Source of the DNA: a virus
Length of the DNA stretch: 31,092 nt
Strand: one strand, 5' to 3'
Virus record (IMG/VR): IMGVR_UViG_3300044825_001105
Coordinates: 1 to 31,092 of that record
Shown piece by piece: positions 1 to 7,329 of this stretch; position 1 is the stretch's first letter, and each line of letters begins with the position of its first letter. The position numbers and the translations under genes were made by a program. Under the pieces are notes generated by a model. It saw nothing but the letters and a program-made list of their open reading frames with translations. It had not been told where the DNA came from and made no database searches.

Positions 1-127
1 ATAGTAACAAATGTGGACTTAACAAATCCTGAAATGTATAGAGTGCCTGAAGGAAAGGTAATCACTACACCAAAATCAAATAAAATATGAAAAAGACTAT
101 AGAATTAAAAGTGCCAAAGGATTGGTC
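1..127. repeat. Terminal overlap, first copy (circular contig)
   Basis: These 127 bases are identical to the last 127 bases of the window (30966-31092). An exact overlap of 127 bp equals a common assembler k-mer size, so it most likely shows that the contig closes into a circle rather than a true packaged terminal repeat. The unit genome would then be 30,965 bp. Confidence 0.93.
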
Positions 128-740
128 AGCAATAACATTAAGGGAGTATCTAGCTCTCCGTAAGGATATGGATACATACAAAGATAATGAAGAAGCAGTA
201 ATGGCTGCCATCCTACATCACCTTTGCAAATTCCCAGTAGAGTATGTACAACAAATGGATATAGATACATTCTTAGCTGTGAAAAGAGATGTTGCATCAT
301 TTTTTAATAATGTAGAATTACCACTAAAAAGATTTGTAACTATAAATGGATTAGAATTTGGATTTGAACCTAATCTATCACAAATGGCATATGGTGCTTA
401 TGTGGATATATCAAAATACGAAACAATTGGTATAGATGATAAATGGGCCGAAATAATGAGTATCTTATATAGACCTGTGATAAGTAAGATGGGTTCTCTA
501 TATGATATTAAACCTTATGATGGTGTACATAATTCAGAATATTTCTTAGATGTGACAATGGATATACATTGGGGAGCACTTTTTTTTTTCAAAGATTTAT
601 TGACGGACTTACAAAATTATACCCTGAAATATTTGACGGAGGAATTAGCGGGGATGCACTTGCCCCCGATGCTCAAGCAAATTTTGGAAGAAAATGGAAA
701 GGCTACTCAAGCATTCTCCAATTGGCAGGTGAAGATATAA
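87..740 (+). CDS. Tail assembly chaperone-like protein, frame-0 product
   Basis: A 217-residue protein starting at an ATG that overlaps the stop of the preceding coiled-coil gene (ATGA), so the two are translationally coupled. Residues 1-165 look like a conserved N-terminal domain of marine phage proteins (KVP-x-W-x-x-ITLREYLAL near residue 8, GFEPNLSQMAYGAY near residue 93). At codons 165-168 the gene enters a run of ten T (580-589). Frame 0 continues for about 50 further residues to a stop at 740, while the -1 frame stays open to 868. This arrangement resembles the short and long products of tail assembly chaperone genes of long-tailed phages. The role is inferred from architecture and family resemblance. 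The gene is unusual in not lying directly next to the tape-measure gene. Less likely, it is a single gene broken by a homopolymer error. Confidence 0.6.
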   Translation: MKKTIELKVPKDWSAITLREYLALRKDMDTYKDNEEAVMAAILHHLCKFPVEYVQQMDIDTFLAVKRDVASFFNNVELPLKRFVTINGLEFGFEPNLSQMAYGAYVDISKYETIGIDDKWAEIMSILYRPVISKMGSLYDIKPYDGVHNSEYFLDVTMDIHWGALFFFKDLLTDLQNYTLKYLTEELAGMHLPPMLKQILEENGKATQAFSNWQVKI

Positions 741-868
741 CAAAAATAGATTCGGTAGTAAAAGAACCATTGGAAAAATGTTTACTATTCTTATCATATC
801 AAGCAGATAAGCATCAGTTAGAAGAATTAGTACATAGGGCGGCAATGAAAAGAGCAGGAGCCCGATAA
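569..868 (+). CDS. -1 frame extension of the tail chaperone-like gene
   Basis: This frame overlaps the end of the 87-740 gene. Its own ATG at 569 lies inside the conserved region of the upstream frame, so translation through a -1 shift at the T10 run is more likely than independent initiation. After the slip it encodes about 92 residues. The part from FGRKWKGYSSI to the C-terminus has the W/F-x(3)-Y-S-x-I, LAGEDI and PLEKCLLFLSY pattern that I associate with the C-terminal part of T4 gp26-like and related phage chaperone or hub-assembly proteins. It ends in a basic tail (KRAGAR). That both frames between 590 and 740 look protein-like supports true dual coding. Confidence 0.55.
   Translation: MGSTFFFQRFIDGLTKLYPEIFDGGISGDALAPDAQANFGRKWKGYSSILQLAGEDITKIDSVVKEPLEKCLLFLSYQADKHQLEELVHRAAMKRAGAR
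579..590 (+). other. Candidate -1 ribosomal frameshift site (T10 run)
   Basis: In frame 0 the codons read CTT TTT TTT TTC. Slippage by -1 re-pairs perfectly on the T run and joins the frame-0 N-terminal domain to the open frame ending at 868. The long product would be about 260 residues. I did not identify a stimulatory hairpin or pseudoknot with confidence. Confidence 0.55.
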
Positions 869-889
869 TGTATTATTTTTGGTTTTAAG

Positions 890-900
890 TTTGTTAAATG
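890..900 (+). promoter_or_regulatory. TTGTTAAA motif, fibre operon
   Basis: TTTGTTAAATG lies 21 nt before the ATG at 912 (measured from the TTG). It is one of about ten similar sites at operon heads. A lone TATTTTTG lies just upstream (874-881) but has no TTG at the right distance. Confidence 0.4.
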
Positions 901-911
901 TAAAATATCCT

Positions 912-1091
912 ATGAAACTAAAAACCGTAGAAACACCAAAACCTAAACCACAACCAACGCAAGGATTATCATCTCCGAGAAAAGGAAGTAGAATGGGTTG
1001 TTTATGTAGAAATAAAAATACATATTCAATTAAGTGTTGTGATAAAAGTTTAGGAGCACAAGGAATTGGATTAATCTATAAACAACCATAA
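912..1091 (+). CDS. Small GCLC-motif cysteine protein A
   Basis: A 59-residue protein. I chose the ATG at 912; the longer reading starts at a TTG (879) that overlaps the upstream motif. The N-terminal third is rich in Pro and Lys. Residues 29-53 carry the pattern GCLC, YS, then CC, and Q-x-IG, with cysteines at 30, 32, 42 and 43. The next gene has the same spacing exactly (C-x-C-x9-CC), so the two are paralogues. The cysteines could bind a metal or form disulfides. I recall similar motifs in small proteins of Bacteroidota phages but know no function. Its position directly before the long fibre gene suggests a virion or fibre-related role, which is inference. Confidence 0.75.
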   Translation: MKLKTVETPKPKPQPTQGLSSPRKGSRMGCLCRNKNTYSIKCCDKSLGAQGIGLIYKQP

Positions 1092-1092
1092 T

Positions 1093-1344
1093 ATGCCAAC
1101 ACCAGCTTATAATTCAAATATGAGAAAATGGTCCGGCGTATATTTTGGACCTACAAGGGGTAAAGCAACTGGAAGAAATAAAAGGAGAGGTTGCTTATGT
1201 GTGGATAGTGATATATACTCTACTGAATGTTGCGAAGGTGCACTGATTAATCAAACAATCGGTGAAACTCAATCGGCATTTAATAATCAAAGAGGTGCTT
1301 TCAGTTCAGGTTTTAGTAACGGATTTCAAACAGGAAATATATAA
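1093..1344 (+). CDS. Small GCLC-motif cysteine protein B
   Basis: An 83-residue protein starting one base after the previous stop, a paralogue of protein A. Cysteines 34, 36, 46 and 47 repeat the C-x-C-x9-CC spacing, followed by L-x-x-Q-x-IG. The N-terminus is basic and aromatic. The last 25 residues are rich in Gly, Ser, Asn and Phe and have no counterpart in protein A. It lies 11 nt before the collagen-like fibre gene in the same operon. Function unknown; structural or metal-binding is plausible. Confidence 0.78.
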   Translation: MPTPAYNSNMRKWSGVYFGPTRGKATGRNKRRGCLCVDSDIYSTECCEGALINQTIGETQSAFNNQRGAFSSGFSNGFQTGNI

Positions 1345-1355
1345 ATATATACGAG

Positions 1356-4300
1356 ATGTCTCAATTAAATAAAACACAATTAGAGAATGTAAACCAAACA
1401 AACTTTCCGAATAATAATACACAATTTATTACGCCGGAAAAGTTAAGAGAATTTAATACTGATATTATTGACAGTATGGCATTGCAAAGCGATTTGAATG
1501 CCGTATCACAATCTCTTAGTTCATCGGTTGACAATCTTCAAAATCAAATAGATAGCATTATTGTAAGTGGAGCTAATCTTATTATAAAAGATGAAGGCCA
1601 AACATTAGGTGTTGCTTCAACTATTGATTTTGTTGGTGGTATTGTAAACGCAACACTAACAAATTCAACTGCAACTATTACTATTAGTACAGCTACATTA
1701 GCAACAACAGGTTCTAATACATTTGAAGGAAATCAAACAATCAATGGAGATTTAGATGTTAATGGTACATTTACAGCTTCTCTAACTGAAGGATATGCGT
1801 GGATAGGTGGAAGTGGAAATACACCAATCTTAGTTCCAACAGGTTCTTTTATTGCAATTGGTACATCTGGCACAGCAGGTACAGCAGGCACATCAGGAAC
1901 TGCTGGCACAGCTGGTTCATCAGGTTCAGCAGGTTCTTCTGGTACTAGCGCAACTGCTGGTAGTGGTGGAACATCTGGCACAAATGGAACTGGCGGAAGT
2001 AGTGGCTCGTCCGGTTCAGCTGGAACAAGCGGCAGTTCAGGAAGTTCAGGCACATCGGGTTCGTCTGGCACATCAGCAACAGCAGGTTCAGGCGGTACAT
2101 CAGGAACGAGCGCCACTGCAGGAAGTGGTGGCTCATCAGGCACATCTGGAAGCGGAGGTAGTAGTGGCACGTCAGGAAGTGGTGGCACTAGCGGCACATC
2201 AGGTAGTGGTGGAAGCAGCGGAACATCTGGCAGCGGTGGTAGTTCTGGTTCAGCTGGCAGTAGTGGAAGTTCAGGTTCAGCGGGAACAAGCGGCTCAGGC
2301 GGCACTTCAGGTACTTCAGCAACTGCGGGAAGTGGTGGCACATCTGGTACAAGTGGTACGGGCGGCAGTAGTGGAAGCTCCGGCTCATCTGGAAGCGCAG
2401 GCTCGTCAGGTACAACAGGAAGTAATGGTAGTAGCGGAAGCAGTGGGTCATCAGGCACAAGCGGCACAAACGGTACAACTGGCACAGCCGGTACTTCAGG
2501 CACAAATGCAAGTGCAGGAACATCTGGTACATCAGGTACAACTGGTTCAGCAGGCACATCAGGTTTTAATGGACAAGCAAGTGGTAGAGTATATTACTTC
2601 AATGGTAGTGTAACAGCTTCTATCTCAGGTTCAACTTTTAACGAATTAGGAGTGCAACCTGTTGTTGGTGGAACAATCATTGTATCTCAATCACTTTCAG
2701 GCTCTGGTGTAGCGCAAGTAATAGATAGATACCTTACTGACCCATTAGGGTTTGATTTAATACCTGGTGGATTACAAACATTCCACTTTAATATGTTGAA
2801 ACCTGCAGCTAATGATAATATTCAAGCGCAGGTAAGTCTTCAATTAGCAGATACATTTGGTACACCATCTGGTTCTATTATAACTTCATCATTCTTTGAG
2901 ATTGGATGGAATGGACCTACAACACCTGATTCAGTAATATTAGATTTTGTATTCCCAACAACTACAATCAATTCATCTTCAAGAATGATTGTGGACGTAT
3001 TTGCTAAAAATAATGATGCATCTCCTAAAGAAATAAAATTCTATACTGAAGGTGACCAATATTCATTTGTTGTAACATCAGTAGGATTTAATAATGGTAC
3101 ATCAGGTACTTCAGGTACTGGTGGTACGAGTGGCACATCCGCAACTGCAGGAAGTGGTGGCACGTCTGGTACAAATGGAAGCGCCGGCACATCTGGCAGT
3201 AGTGGAAGTACAGGTTCAGCAGGAACGTCTGGCACGGATGGTGCTCCTGGCTCATCAGGGACTTCAGGAACAAGCGGGACTGCTGGAAGTGGAGGAACAT
3301 CAGGTACAAACGGAAGCGCTGGTTCTAGCGGCATCTCTGGAAGTTCTGGAAGCTCAGGAAGCAGTGGCACAACAGGCAGTTCTGGCAGTTCAGGAAGCGG
3401 AGGCTCTTCGGGAACAAGCGGCAGTGGTGGAAGTTCAGGAACAAGCGGCAGTGGTGGGAGCTCAGGTACTAGTGGCAGTGGCGGTAGTAGTGGAACTGCT
3501 GGGTCAGCTGGAACATCTGGCACTAACGCAAGTGCTGGTACATCAGGAACATCTGCAACAGCAGGAGCAGGATTTCCATTTACAGGTTCTGCACAAATAA
3601 CTGGTTCTTTAGGAATAACTGGTTCTATTTCTTTTACGGGTGTAAATTATTATAGAAGCGGTAGTAATAGTGGCTCCTTTGTTGACAACGCAACTGATTC
3701 ATTTACTGATATAGCTAGAGTAGAACATATTGTAACATTAACATCAGCTTCTTTATCTACATTAATTACAGCAGGAACAACTGACCCAAATACTTTATAT
3801 ATCGTAACCGGTTCATCATTCGCATCAGGTACAAGCGGAACATCAGGTACTTCGGCTGTTGGTTCAGCAGGTACATCTGGCACAAATGGTTCAGCAGGCA
3901 CATCAGGTACTAATGCAAGTGCTGGTACATCCGGTACTTCAGCAACGGCTGGTGCAGGATTTCCATTTACAGGTTCTGCACAAATTACAGGCTCATTGGG
4001 AATTACCGGTTCATTAACATTCTTATCAGGTTCATTCTCAGGTTCAGCAATTACAAACTTAGGTGATACATTTACTGATGTAGCAACTGCTTTAAGAGTA
4101 ATTACATTAAGTTCATCATCTTATGCATCACTATCACCAAAAGACCCTAATACATTATATTTTGTTAGTGGTAGCGGAATAAACGGAACGTCTGGTACAA
4201 GCGGAACAATATTTCCTTACACAGGTTCTGCAGAAATTACTGGTTCTTTAATAATTACAGGTTCTGCTAGAGGTAATGTAGTATCAGCAAGTATTGCTTC

Positions 4301-4589
4301 AGCAACAGCTTCTTTAGATTTCTCAGCAGGAGATTATTACACTTGTTTGGTAAGTGGTAATATGTTTTTTAATATTACAAATGTAAGACCAGGAGAAGTT
4401 GCAAATCTTTTACTAACTGTTGGACAAAATTCACCAACAAACGCAACAGCATCATTTAGTAGTAATGTAAGACAAGTAAGTGGAAGCCGTTATATACCTA
4501 CATCTGGAAGTGGAAGACAGGATATATTAACTTTTGTTTCATTTGATAGTACTAATGTGTATTTAGCTAAAATAAATGATTTAAGATAA
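1356..4589 (+). CDS. Collagen-like tail fibre protein
   Basis: A 1077-residue fibre. Residues 1-60 form a polar N-terminal region with an ITPEKLREFN segment, likely for attachment, followed by a short heptad-like stretch (S-L-S-S-S-V-D-N-L-Q). Three Gly-X-Y tracts follow, at about residues 169-409, 581-738 and 825-868, built almost only of G, S, T, A and N with very little proline. Between the first two tracts lies a globular domain of about 170 residues. After the second and third tracts a module beginning FPFTGSAQITGSLGITGS occurs twice and a shorter variant a third time. The C-terminal 120 residues look like a beta-rich tip. A trimeric fibre used for host binding is the expected role, by analogy with phage collagen-like fibres. 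The tracts use many synonymous codons, so the DNA is less repetitive than the protein. Confidence 0.85.
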   Translation: MSQLNKTQLENVNQTNFPNNNTQFITPEKLREFNTDIIDSMALQSDLNAVSQSLSSSVDNLQNQIDSIIVSGANLIIKDEGQTLGVASTIDFVGGIVNATLTNSTATITISTATLATTGSNTFEGNQTINGDLDVNGTFTASLTEGYAWIGGSGNTPILVPTGSFIAIGTSGTAGTAGTSGTAGTAGSSGSAGSSGTSATAGSGGTSGTNGTGGSSGSSGSAGTSGSSGSSGTSGSSGTSATAGSGGTSGTSATAGSGGSSGTSGSGGSSGTSGSGGTSGTSGSGGSSGTSGSGGSSGSAGSSGSSGSAGTSGSGGTSGTSATAGSGGTSGTSGTGGSSGSSGSSGSAGSSGTTGSNGSSGSSGSSGTSGTNGTTGTAGTSGTNASAGTSGTSGTTGSAGTSGFNGQASGRVYYFNGSVTASISGSTFNELGVQPVVGGTIIVSQSLSGSGVAQVIDRYLTDPLGFDLIPGGLQTFHFNMLKPAANDNIQAQVSLQLADTFGTPSGSIITSSFFEIGWNGPTTPDSVILDFVFPTTTINSSSRMIVDVFAKNNDASPKEIKFYTEGDQYSFVVTSVGFNNGTSGTSGTGGTSGTSATAGSGGTSGTNGSAGTSGSSGSTGSAGTSGTDGAPGSSGTSGTSGTAGSGGTSGTNGSAGSSGISGSSGSSGSSGTTGSSGSSGSGGSSGTSGSGGSSGTSGSGGSSGTSGSGGSSGTAGSAGTSGTNASAGTSGTSATAGAGFPFTGSAQITGSLGITGSISFTGVNYYRSGSNSGSFVDNATDSFTDIARVEHIVTLTSASLSTLITAGTTDPNTLYIVTGSSFASGTSGTSGTSAVGSAGTSGTNGSAGTSGTNASAGTSGTSATAGAGFPFTGSAQITGSLGITGSLTFLSGSFSGSAITNLGDTFTDVATALRVITLSSSSYASLSPKDPNTLYFVSGSGINGTSGTSGTIFPYTGSAEITGSLIITGSARGNVVSASIASATASLDFSAGDYYTCLVSGNMFFNITNVRPGEVANLLLTVGQNSPTNATASFSSNVRQVSGSRYIPTSGSGRQDILTFVSFDSTNVYLAKINDLR
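1860..2583 (+). repeat. Gly-X-Y (GTSG-type) coding repeat 1
   Basis: About 240 residues of G-T-S, G-S-S, G-T-A and G-G-T triplets in the fibre gene. At DNA level it is a degenerate 9-bp-like periodicity. It also opens long spurious reading frames rich in Pro and Val on the opposite strand. Confidence 0.9.
3096..3572 (+). repeat. Gly-X-Y (GTSG-type) coding repeat 2
   Basis: About 158 residues of the same composition. It holds one of the few prolines (GAPG). It ends in ATAGAGFPFTG, the start of a repeated module. Confidence 0.9.
3828..3956 (+). repeat. Gly-X-Y (GTSG-type) coding repeat 3
   Basis: A short tract of about 44 residues ending in the same ATAGAGFPFTG junction as tract 2. Tract plus downstream module therefore appears to have been duplicated as a unit. 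Confidence 0.85.
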
Positions 4590-4593
4590 AAAT

Positions 4594-5385
4594 ATGATTG
4601 GAAGTGGTTTTGCAAATATGAATCAATTTGACCCAGATGCTGGAGCATTTATTAACGCTACTGGTATTGGTGGTATTGAAGCGGTAGCTGTTAATAATTT
4701 AGTAAATGAATTAAAAAGTTCAGGTCTTTGGAGTTTAATGTTTGCTATATATCCTATGGTTGGTGGTACTGCTTTTACACATCAATTTAATTTAGTTAAT
4801 CCACAAAACACAAATGCAGCTTATAGATTAAGTTTCGCAGGTGGTTGGACACACAATAGTAGTGGAGCAAAACCTGATGGATTGGGTGGAACATACGCTG
4901 ATACATTTGCAGTTCCAAATACATTATTTACAACAACCAATGGTTCATTCTCATATTATTCATTTACAAATAATGCTGCAGCAGATGACGTAGAAATGGG
5001 TGCTAATGATGGAGCAGCAACAACTGGTGAAACTATTGCTGCATTAAGATTTAGTGATGGAAACCAATATGCTTTTTTCGGACAAGTTGGTGGTAGCGGT
5101 GGAGCATCTGGAAATAGTTCAGGATATTTTATTACAAATAGAACTGCAGCTGTAGAGGGTTGGAAAAATGGAACTAGAGTAGTAAATACAGGTACAACTG
5201 TAACTACAATAACTGCACGTTCACTTTATTTGGGAGCACAAAATAATGGTACTACAACTTATAGAAATAGTAGTAGGGGATGTTGTTTTGCTCATATTGG
5301 TAGAAGCTTACCTACTGGAGGTCCACAAAATTTGAATACAATTGTAAATAATTTTCAAAGAACTTTACAAAGAAACGTATTCTAA
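4594..5385 (+). CDS. Tail fibre or receptor-binding protein, lectin-like
   Basis: A 263-residue protein four bases after the fibre gene. It is rich in Gly, Asn, Thr and aromatic residues and has no signal peptide. The segment LVNELKSSGLWSLMFAIYPM, followed by VGGTA and a FAGGWTH motif, resembles the start of concanavalin A-like folds in phage adhesion proteins I have seen from Bacteroidota phages. Two adjacent cysteines (RGCCF) lie near the C-terminus. A role at the tail tip or on side fibres is inferred from the fold-like pattern and the operon. Confidence 0.65.
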   Translation: MIGSGFANMNQFDPDAGAFINATGIGGIEAVAVNNLVNELKSSGLWSLMFAIYPMVGGTAFTHQFNLVNPQNTNAAYRLSFAGGWTHNSSGAKPDGLGGTYADTFAVPNTLFTTTNGSFSYYSFTNNAAADDVEMGANDGAATTGETIAALRFSDGNQYAFFGQVGGSGGASGNSSGYFITNRTAAVEGWKNGTRVVNTGTTVTTITARSLYLGAQNNGTTTYRNSSRGCCFAHIGRSLPTGGPQNLNTIVNNFQRTLQRNVF

Positions 5386-5397
5386 AAATAAAAATAT

Positions 5398-6234
5398 ATG
5401 CCACAACAAGGAACAAGAATATTTTTAGGAGATTTAGATGTAACAGGAGCTTATTTGGGTGATAATCAAGTTTTTGGTAATCCATTTTCAAGTCCTAATT
5501 TACCACCTGTAACTGATGGATTAGAAATATATTTAACAACAGCTACAGAATCATCTTATACTTCAGGTTCTACAACTTGGAGAGATATTAGTGGTAATGG
5601 TAGAAACTTTAATTTAACAAATCCATTATATTACACAACAGGTTCGGTAAATGGATTATTATTAGGAACTGTAAGTGGTATTGGTACAAGTAGAACATGT
5701 AGTAGAATATTTAGTTCTTCTTTAGATTTTACATTTAATACTACTGGTTCAGCATTTTTAGTAATGAGTAGACATCCTAGTTATCTTGCTGAGAACTTTG
5801 CAGCATGGTTATCTATGAATAATGGAACTACAACTAATAATGATTTTACAAATTATCAAAGACATGGATTTGCAAACTCTACCACACAACCTGCTTATGT
5901 TTATGTATATACTAATGGTGCAGCCAGTCTTCAAACAAATGATGAAAATACACAAAGTACTCCGCCTATTCCACACTTGATATATTCAACATGGACAAGT
6001 GGTACAAATAATGCTCAAATAGGAATTGATAACAATGCACCAGATACAGGTACAATTACAGCATTTACAAATAGTGGATTAATTAGAATGAGTATTGGAC
6101 AGAACGCAACATTAAATAATCAAGACTCAACTAATGCTGTGTTTTATGAAATTGCATTATATAGTAGAAAATTAACAGGGCAGGAGTTGACGGACGTAAA
6201 TAATTATTTTATAAACCGATATAATATAGTATAA
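5398..6234 (+). CDS. LamG/concanavalin A-like tail protein, YLG-repeat N-terminus
   Basis: A 278-residue protein. The N-terminus carries two copies of a short repeat, IFLGDLDV and AYLGDNQV, a pattern common at the N-termini of phage tail fibre and adhesin proteins. The rest looks like a jelly-roll lectin domain: YLTTATESSYTSGSTTWRD near the start and the typical final strand YEIALYSRKLTGQEL near residue 255. The next gene is a diverged paralogue with the same N-terminal repeat and the same C-terminal pattern. Glycan binding on the host surface is the likely role. Confidence 0.7.
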   Translation: MPQQGTRIFLGDLDVTGAYLGDNQVFGNPFSSPNLPPVTDGLEIYLTTATESSYTSGSTTWRDISGNGRNFNLTNPLYYTTGSVNGLLLGTVSGIGTSRTCSRIFSSSLDFTFNTTGSAFLVMSRHPSYLAENFAAWLSMNNGTTTNNDFTNYQRHGFANSTTQPAYVYVYTNGAASLQTNDENTQSTPPIPHLIYSTWTSGTNNAQIGIDNNAPDTGTITAFTNSGLIRMSIGQNATLNNQDSTNAVFYEIALYSRKLTGQELTDVNNYFINRYNIV

Positions 6235-6235
6235 A

Positions 6236-7003
6236 ATGCCAATATTTTTAGGAAATCAACAAATAACAAATGCTTATTTAGGAAGTTTTAATGTTACTGA
6301 TATTATACAATCAGAAATTAATATTCCACAAAATAACTTAATATTTTGGCTGGACCCTACTACTTTTACAAGCGGTAGTTCTACGTGGAATTCAAAATAT
6401 AATTTACAATTTAGTGGAAGCTTTACTGGGGTTACGCCTGTAAAAAAAGATTTAGATTATGCGGTAAATTTTACAACATCTTCGGCAATGAGATTTGGTG
6501 GAGATAGTTCACTTAATTATACTTCTTCTAATTTCACTCTATTTGTAGCAACTAGATATTCTGGCTCTTCTACTGATAGACATGGTAGATTAATAGATTC
6601 TGTAAATTCAAATTGGTTAGCTCCAACTTATGGTGGCGGCGGCGGTGCAGGTGATACTGAATATTGGGCTGCATATTATAATACAATAGGATTTATTATA
6701 CAATCAGGCTCCATTTATGATACACAATGGAGAATTTCTACAATAGTAAGAGATACTACAAACCTTTCTTCTTCTTTTTATATAAATTCAGTATTAGCAG
6801 CATCAGCTTCTAATAATTCTACATCACAGGCATTTAATGGTTTAGCTATTAATAATGGACAGTTTACAAATGGTACAGTAAATCCTGCAACTGGTGAAGT
6901 AACACAAGCAGATGTTGGTGATATAATACTTTATAATAGAGTACTTTCTCAAAATGAAATAACAACAGTTTATGATACCATTAAAGGAAGATATGGTTTA
7001 TAA
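6236..7003 (+). CDS. LamG/concanavalin A-like tail protein (paralogue)
   Basis: A 255-residue protein that starts two bases after the previous stop. N-terminal repeat IFLGNQQI and AYLGSFNV, then a jelly-roll domain with FWLDPTTFTSGSSTWNSK and a final DIILYNRVLSQNEI strand, matching the preceding protein in order. Middle portions differ strongly, as expected for receptor-binding domains that diverge after duplication. Confidence 0.7.
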   Translation: MPIFLGNQQITNAYLGSFNVTDIIQSEINIPQNNLIFWLDPTTFTSGSSTWNSKYNLQFSGSFTGVTPVKKDLDYAVNFTTSSAMRFGGDSSLNYTSSNFTLFVATRYSGSSTDRHGRLIDSVNSNWLAPTYGGGGGAGDTEYWAAYYNTIGFIIQSGSIYDTQWRISTIVRDTTNLSSSFYINSVLAASASNNSTSQAFNGLAINNGQFTNGTVNPATGEVTQADVGDIILYNRVLSQNEITTVYDTIKGRYGL

Positions 7004-7023
7004 TCACTAAATCACAAAGAATA

Positions 7024-7034
7024 ATTGTTAAATA
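7024..7034 (+). promoter_or_regulatory. ATTGTTAAA motif, spike-base operon
   Basis: ATTGTTAAATA 21 bases after a stop codon, with TTG 26 nt before the ATG at 7051. Same spacing as the copy before the scaffold gene. Confidence 0.45.
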
Positions 7035-7050
7035 TAAAAAATAACTCAAT

Positions 7051-7326
7051 ATGAAATTAGAAACTCAAAATTCGTATATTACTAATCCACAATTTGTTGG
7101 TGGAGTAGCAGTAACTCCAACTGGTTCAGTTGTAGGAGTTACTCCTGATAATCCACAATTTGGATTCGTAGCTGGAGGATTATATGTTGGACAAACTGGA
7201 AACCTTGTAGTTAAAACTTGGGATTCTTCAGTAATCACATTAGTATCTGCTTCAGGCTTTATTCCTGGTATTATTACAGCAGTATCTTCTTCTTCAACAG
7301 CTGCAAGTATAATCGCATTAAGATAA
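7051..7326 (+). CDS. Spike base-like virion protein
   Basis: A 91-residue protein with the pattern FVAGGLYVGQTGNLVVKTWDSS, then GFIPGII and a final SIIALR. This closely follows the RAIYVG-x-GGDL and P-x-x-V-x-x-ATGTTATDIVAL pattern of the small spike-base family (RCAP_rcc01079 type) seen in many tailed phages and gene transfer agents. The assignment is from memory of the family. It begins its own transcription unit after an ATTGTTAAA motif and is followed three bases later by a LamG protein. Confidence 0.6.
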   Translation: MKLETQNSYITNPQFVGGVAVTPTGSVVGVTPDNPQFGFVAGGLYVGQTGNLVVKTWDSSVITLVSASGFIPGIITAVSSSSTAASIIALR

Positions 7327-7329
7327 TAT

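Noticed and set aside
874-881. Host-type promoter before the cysteine proteins
   Set aside because: TATTTTTG fits the -7 box but no TTG lies 17-23 nt upstream.
1733-2557. Long minus-strand frame rich in Pro, Val and Leu
   Set aside because: It is the reverse complement of the Gly-X-Y tract of the fibre gene; the composition follows mechanically from the repeat. The same holds for the minus-strand frame at 3041-3523 and the plus-strand Gln/Ala/Val frames at 1852-2613 and 3094-3600.
1860-3956. CRISPR or minisatellite array
   Set aside because: The repetition is at protein level with varied codons; there are no constant repeats with unique spacers.
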